A stretch of DNA of 64,000 nt from Cytobacillus oceanisediminis 2691 (GCF_000294775.2 NZ_CP015506.1:5121501-5185500), one strand, 5' to 3'; positions 43,345-53,944 are shown, numbered from the stretch's first letter. Notes: generated by a model from the sequence alone, not told the origin. Numbers and translations: made by a program.

Positions 43345-44655
43345 TTACGCGTTCATGTCAGAAACAATGCTGTTATTAACAGGTGTTTCTTCCACTTCTG
43401 TCACACGTTCGATATCTGCACCGAGTGCAGCAAGCTTTTCGTGGAAATTCACGTATCCGCGGTCAAGATGCTTCAGCTCTGTTACGCGTGTTACGCCATC
43501 TGCCACCAATCCAGTCAGGATCAACGCAGCGGCTGCACGAAGATCTGTAGCAGCTACTTCTGCACCCTGCAGATTGCTTGGTCCGTTCATAATGACAGAA
43601 CGGCCTTCAATTTTAATATCAGCGTTCATGCGGCGGAATTCCTCCACATGCATGAATCGGTTTTCGAATACAGTTTCCGTGATCACACTTGTACCCTGAG
43701 CATGAAGCAATAGGGCCATCATCTGTGATTGCATGTCTGTCGGGAAGCCAGGGTGAGGCATTGTTTTAATATCAGCTGCCTTTAATTTATCTGGACCCAG
43801 TACACGAATTCCTTCAGCTTCTTCGATGAAGGTAACACCCATTTCTTCCATCTTGGCGATCAAAGAAGCGGAATGCTCAGGAACAGCACCCTTTACAAGA
43901 ACGTCTCCGCCTGTAATGGCAGCTGCTACCATGAATGTACCTGCTTCAATGCGGTCAGGAATGATGTTGTGCTCTGCACCAAACAGTACGTCCACGCCTT
44001 CAATGCGGATCGTGCCAGTTCCTGCCCCTTTAACCTTGGCACCCATTTTATTCAGGAAGTTAGCTAAGTCAACAATTTCCGGTTCCTTTGCTACGTTTTC
44101 CAAAATCGTTGTGCCTTTGGCTAATGTTGCAGCCATCATAATGTTTTCCGTAGCACCAACACTAGGGAAATCGAGATATATTTTTGCTCCATGCAAGCGG
44201 CCTTCTGGTGCTTCCGCTTCAATAAAGCCATTACCAACCTTTACTTTCGCACCCATCGCTTCAAAGCCTTTTAAATGCTGATCGATCGGGCGGGAACCAA
44301 TTGCGCAGCCCCCTGGCAATGCCACACGGGCACGGCCATTTCTTGCTAATAAAGATCCCATGACTAAAACTGAAGCACGCATTTTGCGTACATATTCAAA
44401 AGGTGCTTCTACCTTCAACTCTCGAGATGCATTTACTGTTACTGTATTATTTTCAAACTCCACTTCGGCGTTTAAATAGCGTAATACTTCATTAATAGTA
44501 TATACATCGGAGAGTGTTGGGACATTACGAATTACGCTTTTGCCATCACTTGCTAACAGTGTTGCGGCGATAACCGGTAAGACAGCGTTTTTTGCTCCTT
44601 CTACTTTGACAGTACCGCTTAACCTATTTCCGCCGCGGACGATGATTTTATCCAA
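43345..44655 (-). CDS. murA: UDP-N-acetylglucosamine 1-carboxyvinyltransferase
   Basis: 436 residues, TTG start behind GGAGGGG. First committed step of peptidoglycan synthesis: enolpyruvyl transfer from PEP to UDP-GlcNAc in the cytosol. EPSP-synthase-like fold with [17 protein letters not shown] at the N-terminus (Lys in the KNA motif) and the fosfomycin-target Cys in [14 protein letters not shown] near residue 117. The C-terminal repeat ends in [18 protein letters not shown]. Neighbours ywmB and spoIID identify it as the murAA paralogue. All key residues present. Confidence 0.96.
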   Translation of the reverse strand: MDKIIVRGGNRLSGTVKVEGAKNAVLPVIAATLLASDGKSVIRNVPTLSDVYTINEVLRYLNAEVEFENNTVTVNASRELKVEAPFEYVRKMRASVLVMGSLLARNGRARVALPGGCAIGSRPIDQHLKGFEAMGAKVKVGNGFIEAEAPEGRLHGAKIYLDFPSVGATENIMMAATLAKGTTILENVAKEPEIVDLANFLNKMGAKVKGAGTGTIRIEGVDVLFGAEHNIIPDRIEAGTFMVAAAITGGDVLVKGAVPEHSASLIAKMEEMGVTFIEEAEGIRVLGPDKLKAADIKTMPHPGFPTDMQSQMMALLLHAQGTSVITETVFENRFMHVEEFRRMNADIKIEGRSVIMNGPSNLQGAEVAATDLRAAAALILTGLVADGVTRVTELKHLDRGYVNFHEKLAALGADIERVTEVEETPVNNSIVSDMNA

Positions 44656-44688
44656 AGTGTATTCCCCTCCGCGTCCAATTTCTCTATA

Positions 44689-45432
44689 TTAATATTCAAT
44701 CGTAATGATGGGTGTGCCAATAACTATGTTTGTCTTGGCGCCCATTCCTTGTGTCCGTAATCCAAGCTGCATGTTCATTTTATTGCCATTTGTCTCAATG
44801 GATTCACCAAAAAGCGGTGAATTTGCTGATGCTGAAATAAATTGGTCTTCTTTTATTGCTTCTATTTCCGTTGCATTAAAAGCTGCCAGCAATTGAGCTG
44901 CAGTATCAGGCAAAGACTTATTCATCTTATCATTGAATTCACCCTGGATACAAGAGAAAATTGTGGCATTTCCTCGAAAAATGTCAGAAATCTTACTATT
45001 CAGTTCTGCAGCCAGTTCGCTTTGTTCTTTCTTCCACCCCTGACCTTTGGCCTCATAAATCACATACGTCTGAACTTGACCTTTTGTGGGGGTCGATAAA
45101 ACTTTTACTGCTTCTGACTGAGTATCTGTTTTCATAATAATAGCTTCTGCTTCCCAAGCCTTTTCTGATCTTTGAAAGCTCCATTCCCAATCAGGATATT
45201 TCGACTGCAATTCATCGGTGAATGCTTTCACTTCCTGAAGGGTTTGAAGATTTTCCATTTTTTCTCTCGCATGCAAAGTCCAATTCTTGATAAAAATATT
45301 CTTGCCCTGTAAAACCGAGGCCATCGTTAACAGGTCAAGCTCCCCTTTGGCTACAGTCGTCTTATTCCCAATGTTTATCATCATGAAACCAATAATGGCA
45401 ATAATGGATAATGTCATGAATAATTTTTTCAT
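44689..45432 (-). CDS. ywmB: YwmB-like secreted protein
   Basis: 247 residues from MKKLFMTLSIIAIIG with GGGGAGGAG upstream; the frame extends further but without a start signal. N-terminal signal sequence or anchor (about 5-25), then the YwmB (TATA-box-binding-protein-like) domain. It contains WTLHAREKMENLQTLQEV and ends in GMGAKTNIVIGTPIITIEY. Position immediately upstream of murAA matches B. subtilis ywmB. It acts outside the membrane; its biochemical role is not known. Confidence 0.88.
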   Translation of the reverse strand: MKKLFMTLSIIAIIGFMMINIGNKTTVAKGELDLLTMASVLQGKNIFIKNWTLHAREKMENLQTLQEVKAFTDELQSKYPDWEWSFQRSEKAWEAEAIIMKTDTQSEAVKVLSTPTKGQVQTYVIYEAKGQGWKKEQSELAAELNSKISDIFRGNATIFSCIQGEFNDKMNKSLPDTAAQLLAAFNATEIEAIKEDQFISASANSPLFGESIETNGNKMNMQLGLRTQGMGAKTNIVIGTPIITIEY

Positions 45433-45704
45433 CTCTAAACTCCTCCCCTTAGTACCATTGTTACCAAGGATAGAGAGAGCATACTTGGGAATTGTCGTCA
45501 CTTTTTGACAAACTGAAAAGGCAGCAAAATCACTGTTAACTCCGATGCTATTCCTGCCCTTTTTTGCATACTTTGAAAACCATTTCACAAACTAGTATGT
45601 ATGCAGGAAAACAAGCAACAAAAAGATTTTACTCAATAATTATCAAAATGAAAACATGTATGAAGACCTATATTTATAAAAAATATGGCCATCAAATGCA
45701 TCTC

Positions 45705-45956
45705 CTAAAGAAAGGTGATGTTCTGCAGAATAAGCGGCAGCTGCTGGGACCATAGAAGATAATCGAGAAAGAAATTGCTTACGGCTGATCCAATCACAAT
45801 GGAAAGCAGAACATACAGTACTCTTGCCTGAAAAACATGATTCGCCCGCAATAGCGTTTCAAACCGCAGTGCCTGAAGCGCCCACCAGGCCAGCGCAATA
45901 AACACCAGATGAGACATAATGCTGATAAGTGCCTGTTGCCCAAATCCTGATACCAT
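45705..45956 (-). CDS. ywzB: DUF1146 membrane protein YwzB
   Basis: 83 residues with two transmembrane helices (about 14-30 and 46-66) and the DUF1146 core FIALAWWALQALRFETL...ARVLYVLLSIVIGSAVSNFFLDYL (given here as AWWALQALRFE and VIGSAVSNFFLDY). It precedes ywmB-murA as in B. subtilis. Start behind GAAGGGAAG. Function unknown, but the gene is conserved beside the atp/murAA region of Bacilli. Confidence 0.88.
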   Translation of the reverse strand: MVSGFGQQALISIMSHLVFIALAWWALQALRFETLLRANHVFQARVLYVLLSIVIGSAVSNFFLDYLLWSQQLPLILQNITFL

Positions 45957-46148
45957 CTTCTTCCCTCCCTTAACAATTTGCCACGTCGCTTACCTGTTTT
46001 GTGCGCTACAATACCATTTGACGTTTATCTTACCAGGTAAGTTTCATGACTGTATATTTTTTGAAAATTAAGTTTCTTTCTTTTTCGCAGTTTGTATGTC
46101 TATTATATCGAATTGTCGAAAAAACACGAAGTGTAAACAGGGGCAAAC

Positions 46149-46182
46149 AAAAAGAAGGGGTAAATTCCCCCTCTTATTAATA
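46149..46182 (-). terminator. terminator of the nuo operon
   Basis: GGGGGAAT/TTACCCC stem followed by TTCTTTTTG on the minus strand, about 65 bp after nuoN. Confidence 0.65.
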
Positions 46183-46245
46183 CCCCTTTTGTCCCCTTTT
46201 TGTAAAAGCTTTTTTATAATCCCCATCCTATAAAGCGATTTTACC

Positions 46246-47760
46246 TTACTGAAAGAAATCAGTGAACTGATTGAAATTGCCCTGCAGGAAGTCAAATGCG
46301 ATATTCGGTGCAACTCCAAATAGGATTGTTGCTGCCAGGCTAATGCCGATAACAGCTGTTAATGCAGCTGGGATCTTAACCTTCCCTGTATCACCTGCTG
46401 GCCTGAAGAACATTTGCACCATTACGCCGAAGTAATAGAAGTATGAAACAACTGTTGTCGCAATCATTATCGATACTAATACATAATGCCCTTCACTCGG
46501 CACTAATGCACCCATAAAGATATTCAGTTTGCCAATAAAACCGGCTGTTCCCGGAATTCCTGCAAGCGAGAGCAGGAAGATGGCCATGGCAATGGCCAGG
46601 AACGGAGCGCGGCGGTATAGGCCGGCAAATTGGCTGATATCTTCAGAGCCCGATTTATGTGTTACATGCTGGATGATCGCAAAAGCACCCAAGTTCATGA
46701 ATAAGTAGGCTCCCAGATAAAACCAGAGTGTATCAAACATGAACAATGACATGCTCGCAATGACGACCAGCAGATAACCAGCCTGTGCGATACTGGAATA
46801 GGCAAACAAACGCTTGATATTCCGCTGTCTTAACGCAATCAGGTTCCCAATAATCATCGTGGCGCCGGCCAGGAAGGCTATGTAATCCTGGAAAGCAAGA
46901 ATCATCGGCAGCCCCTGAGCCTCACCGGATGGTGCATTCGCAAAGATTGAGAACAGGATGCGGATTATAATGATGAACCCGGCTGTTTTGGAAACTACAC
47001 TTAAAAAAGCTGTTACAGGTGTTGGTGCGCCCTGGTACACATCAGGCGCCCACATATGGAACGGTGCTGCTGCCAACTTGAAGGATAGCCCCACCACAAT
47101 CATAAAGAACGCAAGGCCAAGCAGGTAAATATGCTGCTCGTTATAGATGGATGGCAAAAATCCTGCCATTTCCTTTAAGTTCGTAGTTCCAGTTAAACCG
47201 TATACATAACTCATTCCAAACAAAGTGATCGCTGTGGCGATACTGCCATTTATTACATATTTCATGGCAGATTCATTTGAATGCAGATTTCTTTTTCTCA
47301 TGCCTGCCAGAATATAAGACGAGATGGAAAGAAGCTCAAGTCCCACAAACAGGGTGATTAAGTCTCCGCTTGAAGACATGATCATCGCTCCAAGCAATGC
47401 AGCCATGAATAGATAGAAAAATTCCCCCCTGAACTCTTCCAATCCTTCATTTGGCTCATAGCCAATGGCAATCAGCAGTACCATTGCCGATCCGATCAAA
47501 AGCAGCAGCTTAAAAGCTTTTGCAAATGAATCAAGCCTGAATGTATCAAGCAAAATGGATTCCGGGCCGTGTCCGATAAGGCCAAGTAAAGAAACAAGTG
47601 CTGCCAGAACTCCGGCAAAGCCGACCCAGCCGAGAATTTTACGGCTTTGTGATTTCGGCATAAACAAATCCATTAGTGAAAGAGCGGTCGCAACACCAAG
47701 GATGATGAACTCCGGCGTCATAATGCCCCATTCATATGATAATAATGTTTCGAGATCCAT
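46246..47760 (-). CDS. nuoN: NADH-quinone oxidoreductase-like subunit N
   Basis: 504 residues with about 14 transmembrane helices, one of three antiporter-like proton-pumping subunits. Family features: GLELLSISSYILAGMRKR, the pump Glu/Lys helices (SNESAMKYVINGS), FKLAAAPFHMWAPDVYQGAP and FSIAQAGYLL-like YSSIAQAGYLLV. Last gene of the 11-gene operon, 6 bp after nuoM. It translocates protons during electron transfer to menaquinone. Confidence 0.95.
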   Translation of the reverse strand: MDLETLLSYEWGIMTPEFIILGVATALSLMDLFMPKSQSRKILGWVGFAGVLAALVSLLGLIGHGPESILLDTFRLDSFAKAFKLLLLIGSAMVLLIAIGYEPNEGLEEFRGEFFYLFMAALLGAMIMSSSGDLITLFVGLELLSISSYILAGMRKRNLHSNESAMKYVINGSIATAITLFGMSYVYGLTGTTNLKEMAGFLPSIYNEQHIYLLGLAFFMIVVGLSFKLAAAPFHMWAPDVYQGAPTPVTAFLSVVSKTAGFIIIIRILFSIFANAPSGEAQGLPMILAFQDYIAFLAGATMIIGNLIALRQRNIKRLFAYSSIAQAGYLLVVIASMSLFMFDTLWFYLGAYLFMNLGAFAIIQHVTHKSGSEDISQFAGLYRRAPFLAIAMAIFLLSLAGIPGTAGFIGKLNIFMGALVPSEGHYVLVSIMIATTVVSYFYYFGVMVQMFFRPAGDTGKVKIPAALTAVIGISLAATILFGVAPNIAFDFLQGNFNQFTDFFQ

Positions 47761-47766
47761 CCTTCA

Positions 47767-49284
47767 TCACCCTCCTATCCCCAGCATGATCGTTTCAAGT
47801 GTTGATGTCAGCGGTTCGCTCAGTACACTCGGATAAACACCAATCAGGACAATTAAGCCGACTAATACCAGGACAGGCACAAACTCAAACTTCCTCATAT
47901 CCGTTACGCCGGCAAAATCTCTAAGCGCTTTGCCGTATGTGATGCCCAGTACCGCGCGAAGCAGGTAAACAGCTGTCATAATGATTCCGATCGCACCGAC
48001 TGCGGCAAGAATCGGCATTTCTTTAAACAGGCCAAGGAAGGCCATAAATTCACTTACAAACCCAGACATGCCAGGCAGGCCAAGTGAGGCCATAGCCCCT
48101 GTAAGCAGGAAGCCTGCTGTAAGCGGCATCCCTTTTGCCAAACCTCCGAGATTTTGAATATTGGATGTTTGAACGCGTTCATAGAAAACACCAACAAGGA
48201 AGAATAAAAGTGCTGCGATTAAACCGTGGGAAACAACCTGGAAAATCGCCCCCTGGATTCCTGCCTCATTTAATGCGCCTAACCCGATTAAAACGATTCC
48301 CATGTGGGAAATAGAGGAGTAGGCAAGCACCATTTTAAAATCGGTCTGAACAAATGCCAGAAATGCTCCATACAGTAAATTCACGACTCCGAGCACAGCC
48401 AGCCATACAGCAATACTTTGGAATTGCTCAGGAAATATTCCCATACCAAAGCGGATTAAACCGAAGGCACCAATTTTCAAAAGCACTCCGGCATGCAGCA
48501 TGACGATTGATGGCGGAGCTTGTACGTGCACCCTTACCATCCAGCTGTGCAGCGGGAATATAGGAAGCTTCACTCCAAACGCAATTAAAAGCGCAATCAG
48601 CATGCCCATTTTCATATTTTCAGAGATTGGCGCAACTAGCTGCGGATTATCCGCGTTCATTGCGGCCATCAAAGCATCAATATTAGCTGTGCCAGTACGG
48701 GCAAACAGCACCATAATGACAATCAGCAGCACAGCAGATCCGAGACCGTTATAGATCAGGAAGCTGTAAGCGGCATTTTCCTTTTCAAAGTAACCCCATT
48801 TCCCGATCAGGAAGAAGGTCGGAATCAAGGTGATTTCAAAGAAAATAAAGAAAAGAATCAGGTTTTCAGCCGCAAATACACCAAGCATGCCGACTTCAAG
48901 CAGCAGGAACAGCATGAAGTAGCCCTTCCATTCTTTTTTAATATGAATAGAAGCAATAGCTGCCAGTGTAGAAAGCACAGCAGTGAGCACAACCATGATT
49001 AATGAAAATCCATCCAGCCCCAGTTCATAATCAATGGAAAAAAGGTTGCCCAGCTGGCCGGAATCTCCAAACTGAATCCAGCTGACTTTTTCATTCAGCT
49101 GTTCCAGACTTGCACCTGCCCGGTATTGAAAATAGGCTATCAGCGCCAATATCAGTGCCGGAATGGTAGCCAAAAATCCTACGGTCTTGATCAATGTTTC
49201 CTGTGTTTTCGGCAGGAATGATAATACTAAAATACCAAGGAGCGGGGAGAAAACTAAAATGGATAGAAAATACGCTAAGTTCAT
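47767..49284 (-). CDS. nuoM: NADH-quinone oxidoreductase-like subunit M
   Basis: 505 residues with about 14 transmembrane helices, antiporter-like. Recognisable: FEITLIPTFFLIGKWG with the conserved membrane Glu, LPIFPLHSWMVRVHVQAPPS, AYSSISHMGIVLIG and the discontinuous-helix prolines. Overlaps nuoL by 4 bp (ATGA type) and ends 6 bp before nuoN. A proton channel of the membrane arm. Confidence 0.95.
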   Translation of the reverse strand: MNLAYFLSILVFSPLLGILVLSFLPKTQETLIKTVGFLATIPALILALIAYFQYRAGASLEQLNEKVSWIQFGDSGQLGNLFSIDYELGLDGFSLIMVVLTAVLSTLAAIASIHIKKEWKGYFMLFLLLEVGMLGVFAAENLILFFIFFEITLIPTFFLIGKWGYFEKENAAYSFLIYNGLGSAVLLIVIMVLFARTGTANIDALMAAMNADNPQLVAPISENMKMGMLIALLIAFGVKLPIFPLHSWMVRVHVQAPPSIVMLHAGVLLKIGAFGLIRFGMGIFPEQFQSIAVWLAVLGVVNLLYGAFLAFVQTDFKMVLAYSSISHMGIVLIGLGALNEAGIQGAIFQVVSHGLIAALLFFLVGVFYERVQTSNIQNLGGLAKGMPLTAGFLLTGAMASLGLPGMSGFVSEFMAFLGLFKEMPILAAVGAIGIIMTAVYLLRAVLGITYGKALRDFAGVTDMRKFEFVPVLVLVGLIVLIGVYPSVLSEPLTSTLETIMLGIGG

Positions 49285-51149
49285 TTTAAGTACCCCCCCG
49301 TAAACGCATAGATGACAACTAAAATAGCAAGCCCGACAAACGCTGCTGTTCCGTATGTCTGAATCTGGCCATTTTGAAATTTAGAACCCAGTCTTCCGAG
49401 TGCAGACGTGATTCCAGTAACGCTCTTCACGAGTCCTTCAACCAGGAACACTTCCAGGAATCGCAGAAATGAGCTAATGAATTTCGCACCATTCACCACT
49501 GTCAGCGAATAGAATTCATCAATATAGTATTTATTGTACAGAACGTTGTATGAAAGCGGCATTCTGCTTGTAAGCCAGTCACGGGCAAGCGAACGTTTGC
49601 CGTACATTAGCCAGGCAAGGAAAATTCCAAGCAGGGATACAGCAGTGGCGACAATCATTATCCATGCAGGTCCCTCAATATGGCCATGGCCCAGAGCATG
49701 GTTATCTTCCACGAGCCAATCACCAAGAAACGTACCAAACCATGGCGTATTCACATATCCAGCCACTACAGCCAGCACTCCTAGGACCACCATTGGCAGC
49801 GTCATTACACTAGGCGACTCGTGAACATTTTTCATATCGGTTCTTGCTTCACCAGCGAAAACCATAAAAAACAGACGGAACATATAAAATGCCGTAAAGA
49901 ACGCAGCAATCACCGCTAGCCAGAACAGTACTGTATTCCCATGCGCCCAGGCAGCAATTAAAATCTCATCTTTACTGAAGAACCCTGAAAATAATGGAAC
50001 CCCGCTGATCGCCAGTGTCCCAATCAGGAATAGAGGGCCAGTCACGCGCAGCTTTTTCCATAATCCGCCCATATGTTCAATATTCTGTGTATGAACCGCG
50101 TGGATGACACTTCCGGCTGCAAGAAACAGCAAGGCCTTGAAAAAGGCATGTGTCATTAAATGGAATACACCGGCTACATATCCGGCAGAACCGAGCGCCA
50201 GCATCATATAGCCAAGCTGGCTGACGGTTGAATAAGCGAGCACCCGCTTTATATCCTTTTGGACCAGGCCGATGCTTGCCGCAAAAATGGCTGTGAATGC
50301 CCCAATTACAGCAACAGTCATCAGTGCTGTTTCACTTGCTGTAAACAGCGGGAACAGCGCTGCCACTAAATACACACCTGCCGCTACCATTGTCGCAGCA
50401 TGGATTAATGCGGAGACCGGCGTCGGTCCTTCCATTGCGTCCGGAAGCCAGGTATGCAGCGGGAATTGGCCCGATTTACCGACAGCCCCTACAAAGATAA
50501 GAATGGCTGTTAACGTAATCATTGTGCCAGAAATGGCACCAGCTTCAACAGCTGCAAAAATTTCATCATACTCAAAGCTGCCAGCCTGCCAGAATAATAG
50601 AATCATTCCGATCAAAAGGCCGACGTCCCCAATACGGGTCATGATAAATGCTTTTTTAGCCGCAGCCTTTGCTTCCTCTTTGTAAAAATAGAATCCGATC
50701 AGCAGGAAGGAACCAAGTCCGACAAGTTCCCAGAAGAAGTACGTCTGAAGCAGATTAGGCGAGATGACAAGGCCCAGCATGGCAAATGTAAATAACCCTA
50801 AATAAGCATAGAAAACAGGGAAGCGGTCATCACCCTGCATATACCCTTTCGAATACGTATGTACCAGGAAACTGACAAGTGATACAATTACCAGCATCAA
50901 TGCATTTAACTGATTAACTTCAAAACCCGCTGTTAACTGAACATCCCCTATAGTCAGCCAAACGCCTTCTGCTTTAAAAGTTGGTGCCGAAAACCGGTCA
51001 AATAGCACCAATATTGAATAGACAAGCGATGCCAGGGTAAACAGAATTCCTATATAAGCACTCGCTTCTTTTAGCCGTTTGCCGAATAAAATAAGGAACA
51101 AAAACGATAAAAGCGGGAAAAGCGGTATGATCCATGCATTCTCCATCAT
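49281..51149 (-). CDS. nuoL: NADH-quinone oxidoreductase-like subunit L
   Basis: 622 residues from MMENAWIIPLFPLL; the start is chosen by AAAGGGGA upstream rather than the longer frame. About 16 transmembrane helices, with ELVGLGSFLLIGFYFYKEEA, QFPLHTWLPDAMEGPTPVSAL and YSTVSQLGYMMLALG. The C-terminal extension includes the lateral-helix region (LPLSYNVLYNKYYIDEFY) typical of NuoL and of MrpA-type subunits. Context within nuo settles NuoL. Distal proton-pumping subunit. Confidence 0.95.
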   Translation of the reverse strand: MMENAWIIPLFPLLSFLFLILFGKRLKEASAYIGILFTLASLVYSILVLFDRFSAPTFKAEGVWLTIGDVQLTAGFEVNQLNALMLVIVSLVSFLVHTYSKGYMQGDDRFPVFYAYLGLFTFAMLGLVISPNLLQTYFFWELVGLGSFLLIGFYFYKEEAKAAAKKAFIMTRIGDVGLLIGMILLFWQAGSFEYDEIFAAVEAGAISGTMITLTAILIFVGAVGKSGQFPLHTWLPDAMEGPTPVSALIHAATMVAAGVYLVAALFPLFTASETALMTVAVIGAFTAIFAASIGLVQKDIKRVLAYSTVSQLGYMMLALGSAGYVAGVFHLMTHAFFKALLFLAAGSVIHAVHTQNIEHMGGLWKKLRVTGPLFLIGTLAISGVPLFSGFFSKDEILIAAWAHGNTVLFWLAVIAAFFTAFYMFRLFFMVFAGEARTDMKNVHESPSVMTLPMVVLGVLAVVAGYVNTPWFGTFLGDWLVEDNHALGHGHIEGPAWIMIVATAVSLLGIFLAWLMYGKRSLARDWLTSRMPLSYNVLYNKYYIDEFYSLTVVNGAKFISSFLRFLEVFLVEGLVKSVTGITSALGRLGSKFQNGQIQTYGTAAFVGLAILVVIYAFTGGYLK

Positions 51150-51293
51150 TATCACAATCCCCTTTTTGAACACACCCTAATGCTTGGCGTGTCAGATTGG
51201 GACCTTTTTTCAGGTCCATAAAGGCGGCGCCATATATGGCAGCCTTCACTACTCTCTATTCTCAGCCAGTCCGGCTGCATTTCCACAGTCTCT

Positions 51294-51608
51294 TTAGTGC
51301 TTCATAGCATCCATTTCATCAATATTAACACTCTTTTTATTACGGTACAGGGCAATTAATATCGCCAGGCCAACTGCTGCTTCTGCTGCTGCAACAGTGA
51401 TTGTAAACAAAGCAAATATCTGGCCTGTTATGGATGGCATAATGCCGTATTTGCTGAATGCCACCAGATTGATATTGACCGCATTCAGCATCAGTTCGAT
51501 TGAAATCAGGACAATCACGGTATTGCGCTTTGTCAAGGCACCATACAGCCCGATGCAGAAAAGAATTAAAGCCAAGGCCAGGTAGGCTTGAACGGGAACT
51601 GTACTCAT
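51294..51608 (-). CDS. nuoK: NADH-quinone oxidoreductase-like subunit K
   Basis: 104 residues with three transmembrane helices. Conserved NuoK features are the two membrane Glu residues in [17 protein letters not shown] and in [18 protein letters not shown]. Overlaps nuoJ by 4 bp. Part of the E-channel linking quinone reduction to the pumps. Confidence 0.95.
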   Translation of the reverse strand: MSTVPVQAYLALALILFCIGLYGALTKRNTVIVLISIELMLNAVNINLVAFSKYGIMPSITGQIFALFTITVAAAEAAVGLAILIALYRNKKSVNIDEMDAMKH

Positions 51609-52126
51609 TCCTTTTCCGCCTCCTTTTCATCATCTCTCTTAGCCAAAACAATTGAACCAATTAAAGCGACCAATAATAGGACAGATGTTACTTCAAATGG
51701 AATTATGAATTTTGAGTAAAGCTCAATTCCGATTTGCTCTGTATTATTGACATGAAGGTCATTCGGTGCTGACGGCAAATCGAGGTTATAAATCCCGATG
51801 TACACCGCGAAAGCAAAGCCAAGCACACCCAGGAATAATAACAGCTTTCGAAAGCGTCCTGTTTTCGGCTCGCTTGTATCGTTATGGCGTGTCAGCATGA
51901 TTCCGAACAGCATGATGATGGTAATGGCACCGGAGTAAATTAAGATCTGGACGGCTGCCAGGAATTCAGCTGAAAGCAGCACATAAATTCCGGCAATGCT
52001 TACAAATGTAAATACCAGAGCGACAACCATATGCACGACTTTGGTAAGGTTTAATAAAAGCACGCCGCCGATGACCGCAACTAAAGCTAGAGACATAAAC
52101 GCTAAAAACTCACCTGAAAACGTCAT
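51605..52126 (-). CDS. nuoJ: NADH-quinone oxidoreductase-like subunit J
   Basis: 173 residues with five transmembrane helices. Contains the pi-bulge helix region [22 protein letters not shown], the NuoJ hallmark (A.QvlvYaGAimvLflFvim type). Overlaps nuoI and nuoK by 4 bp each, so translation is coupled. The C-terminal tail is charged ([12 protein letters not shown]). Confidence 0.95.
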   Translation of the reverse strand: MTFSGEFLAFMSLALVAVIGGVLLLNLTKVVHMVVALVFTFVSIAGIYVLLSAEFLAAVQILIYSGAITIIMLFGIMLTRHNDTSEPKTGRFRKLLLFLGVLGFAFAVYIGIYNLDLPSAPNDLHVNNTEQIGIELYSKFIIPFEVTSVLLLVALIGSIVLAKRDDEKEAEKE

Positions 52127-52542
52127 GCTTTATTCACCTTCCGTATATTTTCATCATTTTCATCAAGCCATTCAAGATTTTTAAACAGCTCATCCCGGCT
52201 ATATTCCGCCAGTTCAAAATTATTGGTCATGATAATCGCTTCGGTTGGGCAGACTTCTGTGCACAAGTCGCAAAGGATGCAAATTTCGAAATTGATGTCA
52301 TAGGTATCAATGATTTTTCCCTTTTTGGCAGGGTCCGGATGCTTTTTGCCTGTCAGCTGGATACAATCGGTTGGACAAATATTTGCACACTGATTGCACA
52401 CGATGCACTTTTCAGGATAAAACTTTTGAATTCCCCTGAACCTGTCCGGAAGCGGAAGCGGTTCATTCGGATAGTCATAGGTTACCTTTTTGCGTGTCAG
52501 GTTTTTTAGGGTATACGATAATCCTTTCGCTAAACCAAGCAT
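52123..52542 (-). CDS. nuoI: NADH-quinone oxidoreductase-like subunit I (2[4Fe-4S])
   Basis: 139 residues. Two ferredoxin-type [4Fe-4S] motifs, CIVCNQCANICP and CILCDLCTEVCP, hold clusters N6a and N6b, which pass electrons to NuoB. FRGIQKFYPEKCIVC matches the NuoI start of the iron-sulfur domain. The C-terminus is shortened relative to proteobacterial NuoI. It is separated from nuoH by about 390 bp that carry two palindromic repeats, an unusual break in an otherwise tight operon. Confidence 0.95.
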   Translation of the reverse strand: MLGLAKGLSYTLKNLTRKKVTYDYPNEPLPLPDRFRGIQKFYPEKCIVCNQCANICPTDCIQLTGKKHPDPAKKGKIIDTYDINFEICILCDLCTEVCPTEAIIMTNNFELAEYSRDELFKNLEWLDENDENIRKVNKA

Positions 52543-52936
52543 GTTTTTTCACCCCTTGTTAAGAAATGCATAAGGCGCCCGCTTATCGGCGACAAGCATA
52601 AGACGAGCCGGCTAAAAGGTTGTTTTTTTACCTTTTGGACGGATTGGCTTAGACCCGAGAGCCGATGGCGCCTGGAGCTGGACAATTTTAGAAATGCGGA
52701 AGCGCCTTGCCCACCCCCGACAAGCACAAGACGAGCCCTTTCAGAAGGTGTTCTTTCCTTCTGAAAGGGATTGGCTAGTCTTTCGTCCCTAGGAGCCGCA
52801 ACTAGACAAGCTTGTGACCTCGAGGGGGGTAGGCGCTCCTAAAAGCTAACGCTTTTTAGTCCTGCGATGAAGATGCTGTCGAATCGTTCCTTGTGGAGCT
52901 AGACAGTTCACGAAACTTTATGAGGCCGGTCTTCAA
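52543..52936. repeat. two palindromic repeats in tandem between nuoH and nuoI
   Basis: First copy about 52563-52685 (GACAAGCATAAGACGAGCC, ending GGCGCCTGGAGCTGGACAA), second about 52690-52840 (GCGGAAGCGCCTTGCC, GACAAGCACAAGACGAGCC, AGAAGGTGTTCTTTCCTTCT, then CTCGAGGGGGGTAGGCGCTCC, quoted in parts). A further CTAGACAGTT-type end is at 52900-52910. No gene in this gap. Confidence 0.8.
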
Positions 52937-53944
52937 TTAAAATATATTCAGCCATTCTTTCAGCAAAGCTGTTAAGAAGATATTCGCAAGCGCTACGGGC
53001 AGCAGAACCTTCCAGCCAAATTCCATGAGCTGGTCTGCACGAAGGCGCGGGAATGTGACACGAAACCAAACCAAGATAAAGATTACAGCCGTGAATTTAA
53101 GTGCAAACCAAACGGCACCCGGAATGAATTCCAGGAATGGAAGCGGCAGCCACCCGCCAAGGAATAATACGGTTGTCAACGAAGCCATTGCAAAGAAATA
53201 TACATATTCCGCAAGCATGAAGAACGCCCAGCGGAAGCCGGAATATTCAACATGGAAACCTGCGACCAGCTCTGATTCAGCTTCAGGCAAGTCAAATGGA
53301 ACACGGTTCAGCTCAGCTGTCGAAGCAATCAGGAATACGATGAAAGCAATTGGCTGCCAAATGATGAACCAGCCATTCTTTTGCGCTTCCACGATCTCAT
53401 TGAGGTTTAAGCTGCCTGTTAAAAGGATAATGCCTAATACAGACATAACGAGCGGGATCTCATAAGAAATCATCTGGGCCGCAGCACGCATCCCCCCAAG
53501 CAGGGCATATTTATTATTGGAAGCCCAAGCTCCGGTGACAATACCGACTGTTGTCAGTCCGGAAATGGCTATGTAATACAGCAGTCCAACTCCAATATCA
53601 GCAAACTGAAGTTTATCTGTAAAAGGAATCGTTGCCAGCACCATAAATGCCGGTGCAAACGCAATGACCGGTGCAAGAATGAACAGCGGCCTGTCTGCAA
53701 GTTTAGGAATGGTGTCTTCTTTTAATAAAAGCTTTAATACATCAGAAACGGTCTGAAGAAGCCCCCAGCGTCCTCCGACCTGATTCGGGCCATGGCGCAG
53801 CTGCATAAACCCCATGACTTTTCGTTCTGCCAGGATGGCATAAGTAACAAACCCCAAAACGACTAATAGCAAAACGGTGGCAAGCAAGAAGAAAATACCG
53901 AAATTCAGCAGACCTGCTTCGGAATAAAGAAGTTCTTCTACCAT
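52937..53944 (-). CDS. nuoH: NADH-quinone oxidoreductase-like subunit H
   Basis: 335 residues with about eight transmembrane helices. NuoH signatures: YAILAERKVMGFMQLRHGPNQVG (parts ILAERKVMGFMQ and RHGPNQVG), DLPEAESELVAGFHVEYSGF with conserved Glu of the quinone cavity, and WFRVTFPRLRADQLMEFGWK. It forms the quinone site with NuoB and NuoD. The start codon overlaps the nuoD stop by one base. Confidence 0.95.
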   Translation of the reverse strand: MVEELLYSEAGLLNFGIFFLLATVLLLVVLGFVTYAILAERKVMGFMQLRHGPNQVGGRWGLLQTVSDVLKLLLKEDTIPKLADRPLFILAPVIAFAPAFMVLATIPFTDKLQFADIGVGLLYYIAISGLTTVGIVTGAWASNNKYALLGGMRAAAQMISYEIPLVMSVLGIILLTGSLNLNEIVEAQKNGWFIIWQPIAFIVFLIASTAELNRVPFDLPEAESELVAGFHVEYSGFRWAFFMLAEYVYFFAMASLTTVLFLGGWLPLPFLEFIPGAVWFALKFTAVIFILVWFRVTFPRLRADQLMEFGWKVLLPVALANIFLTALLKEWLNIF

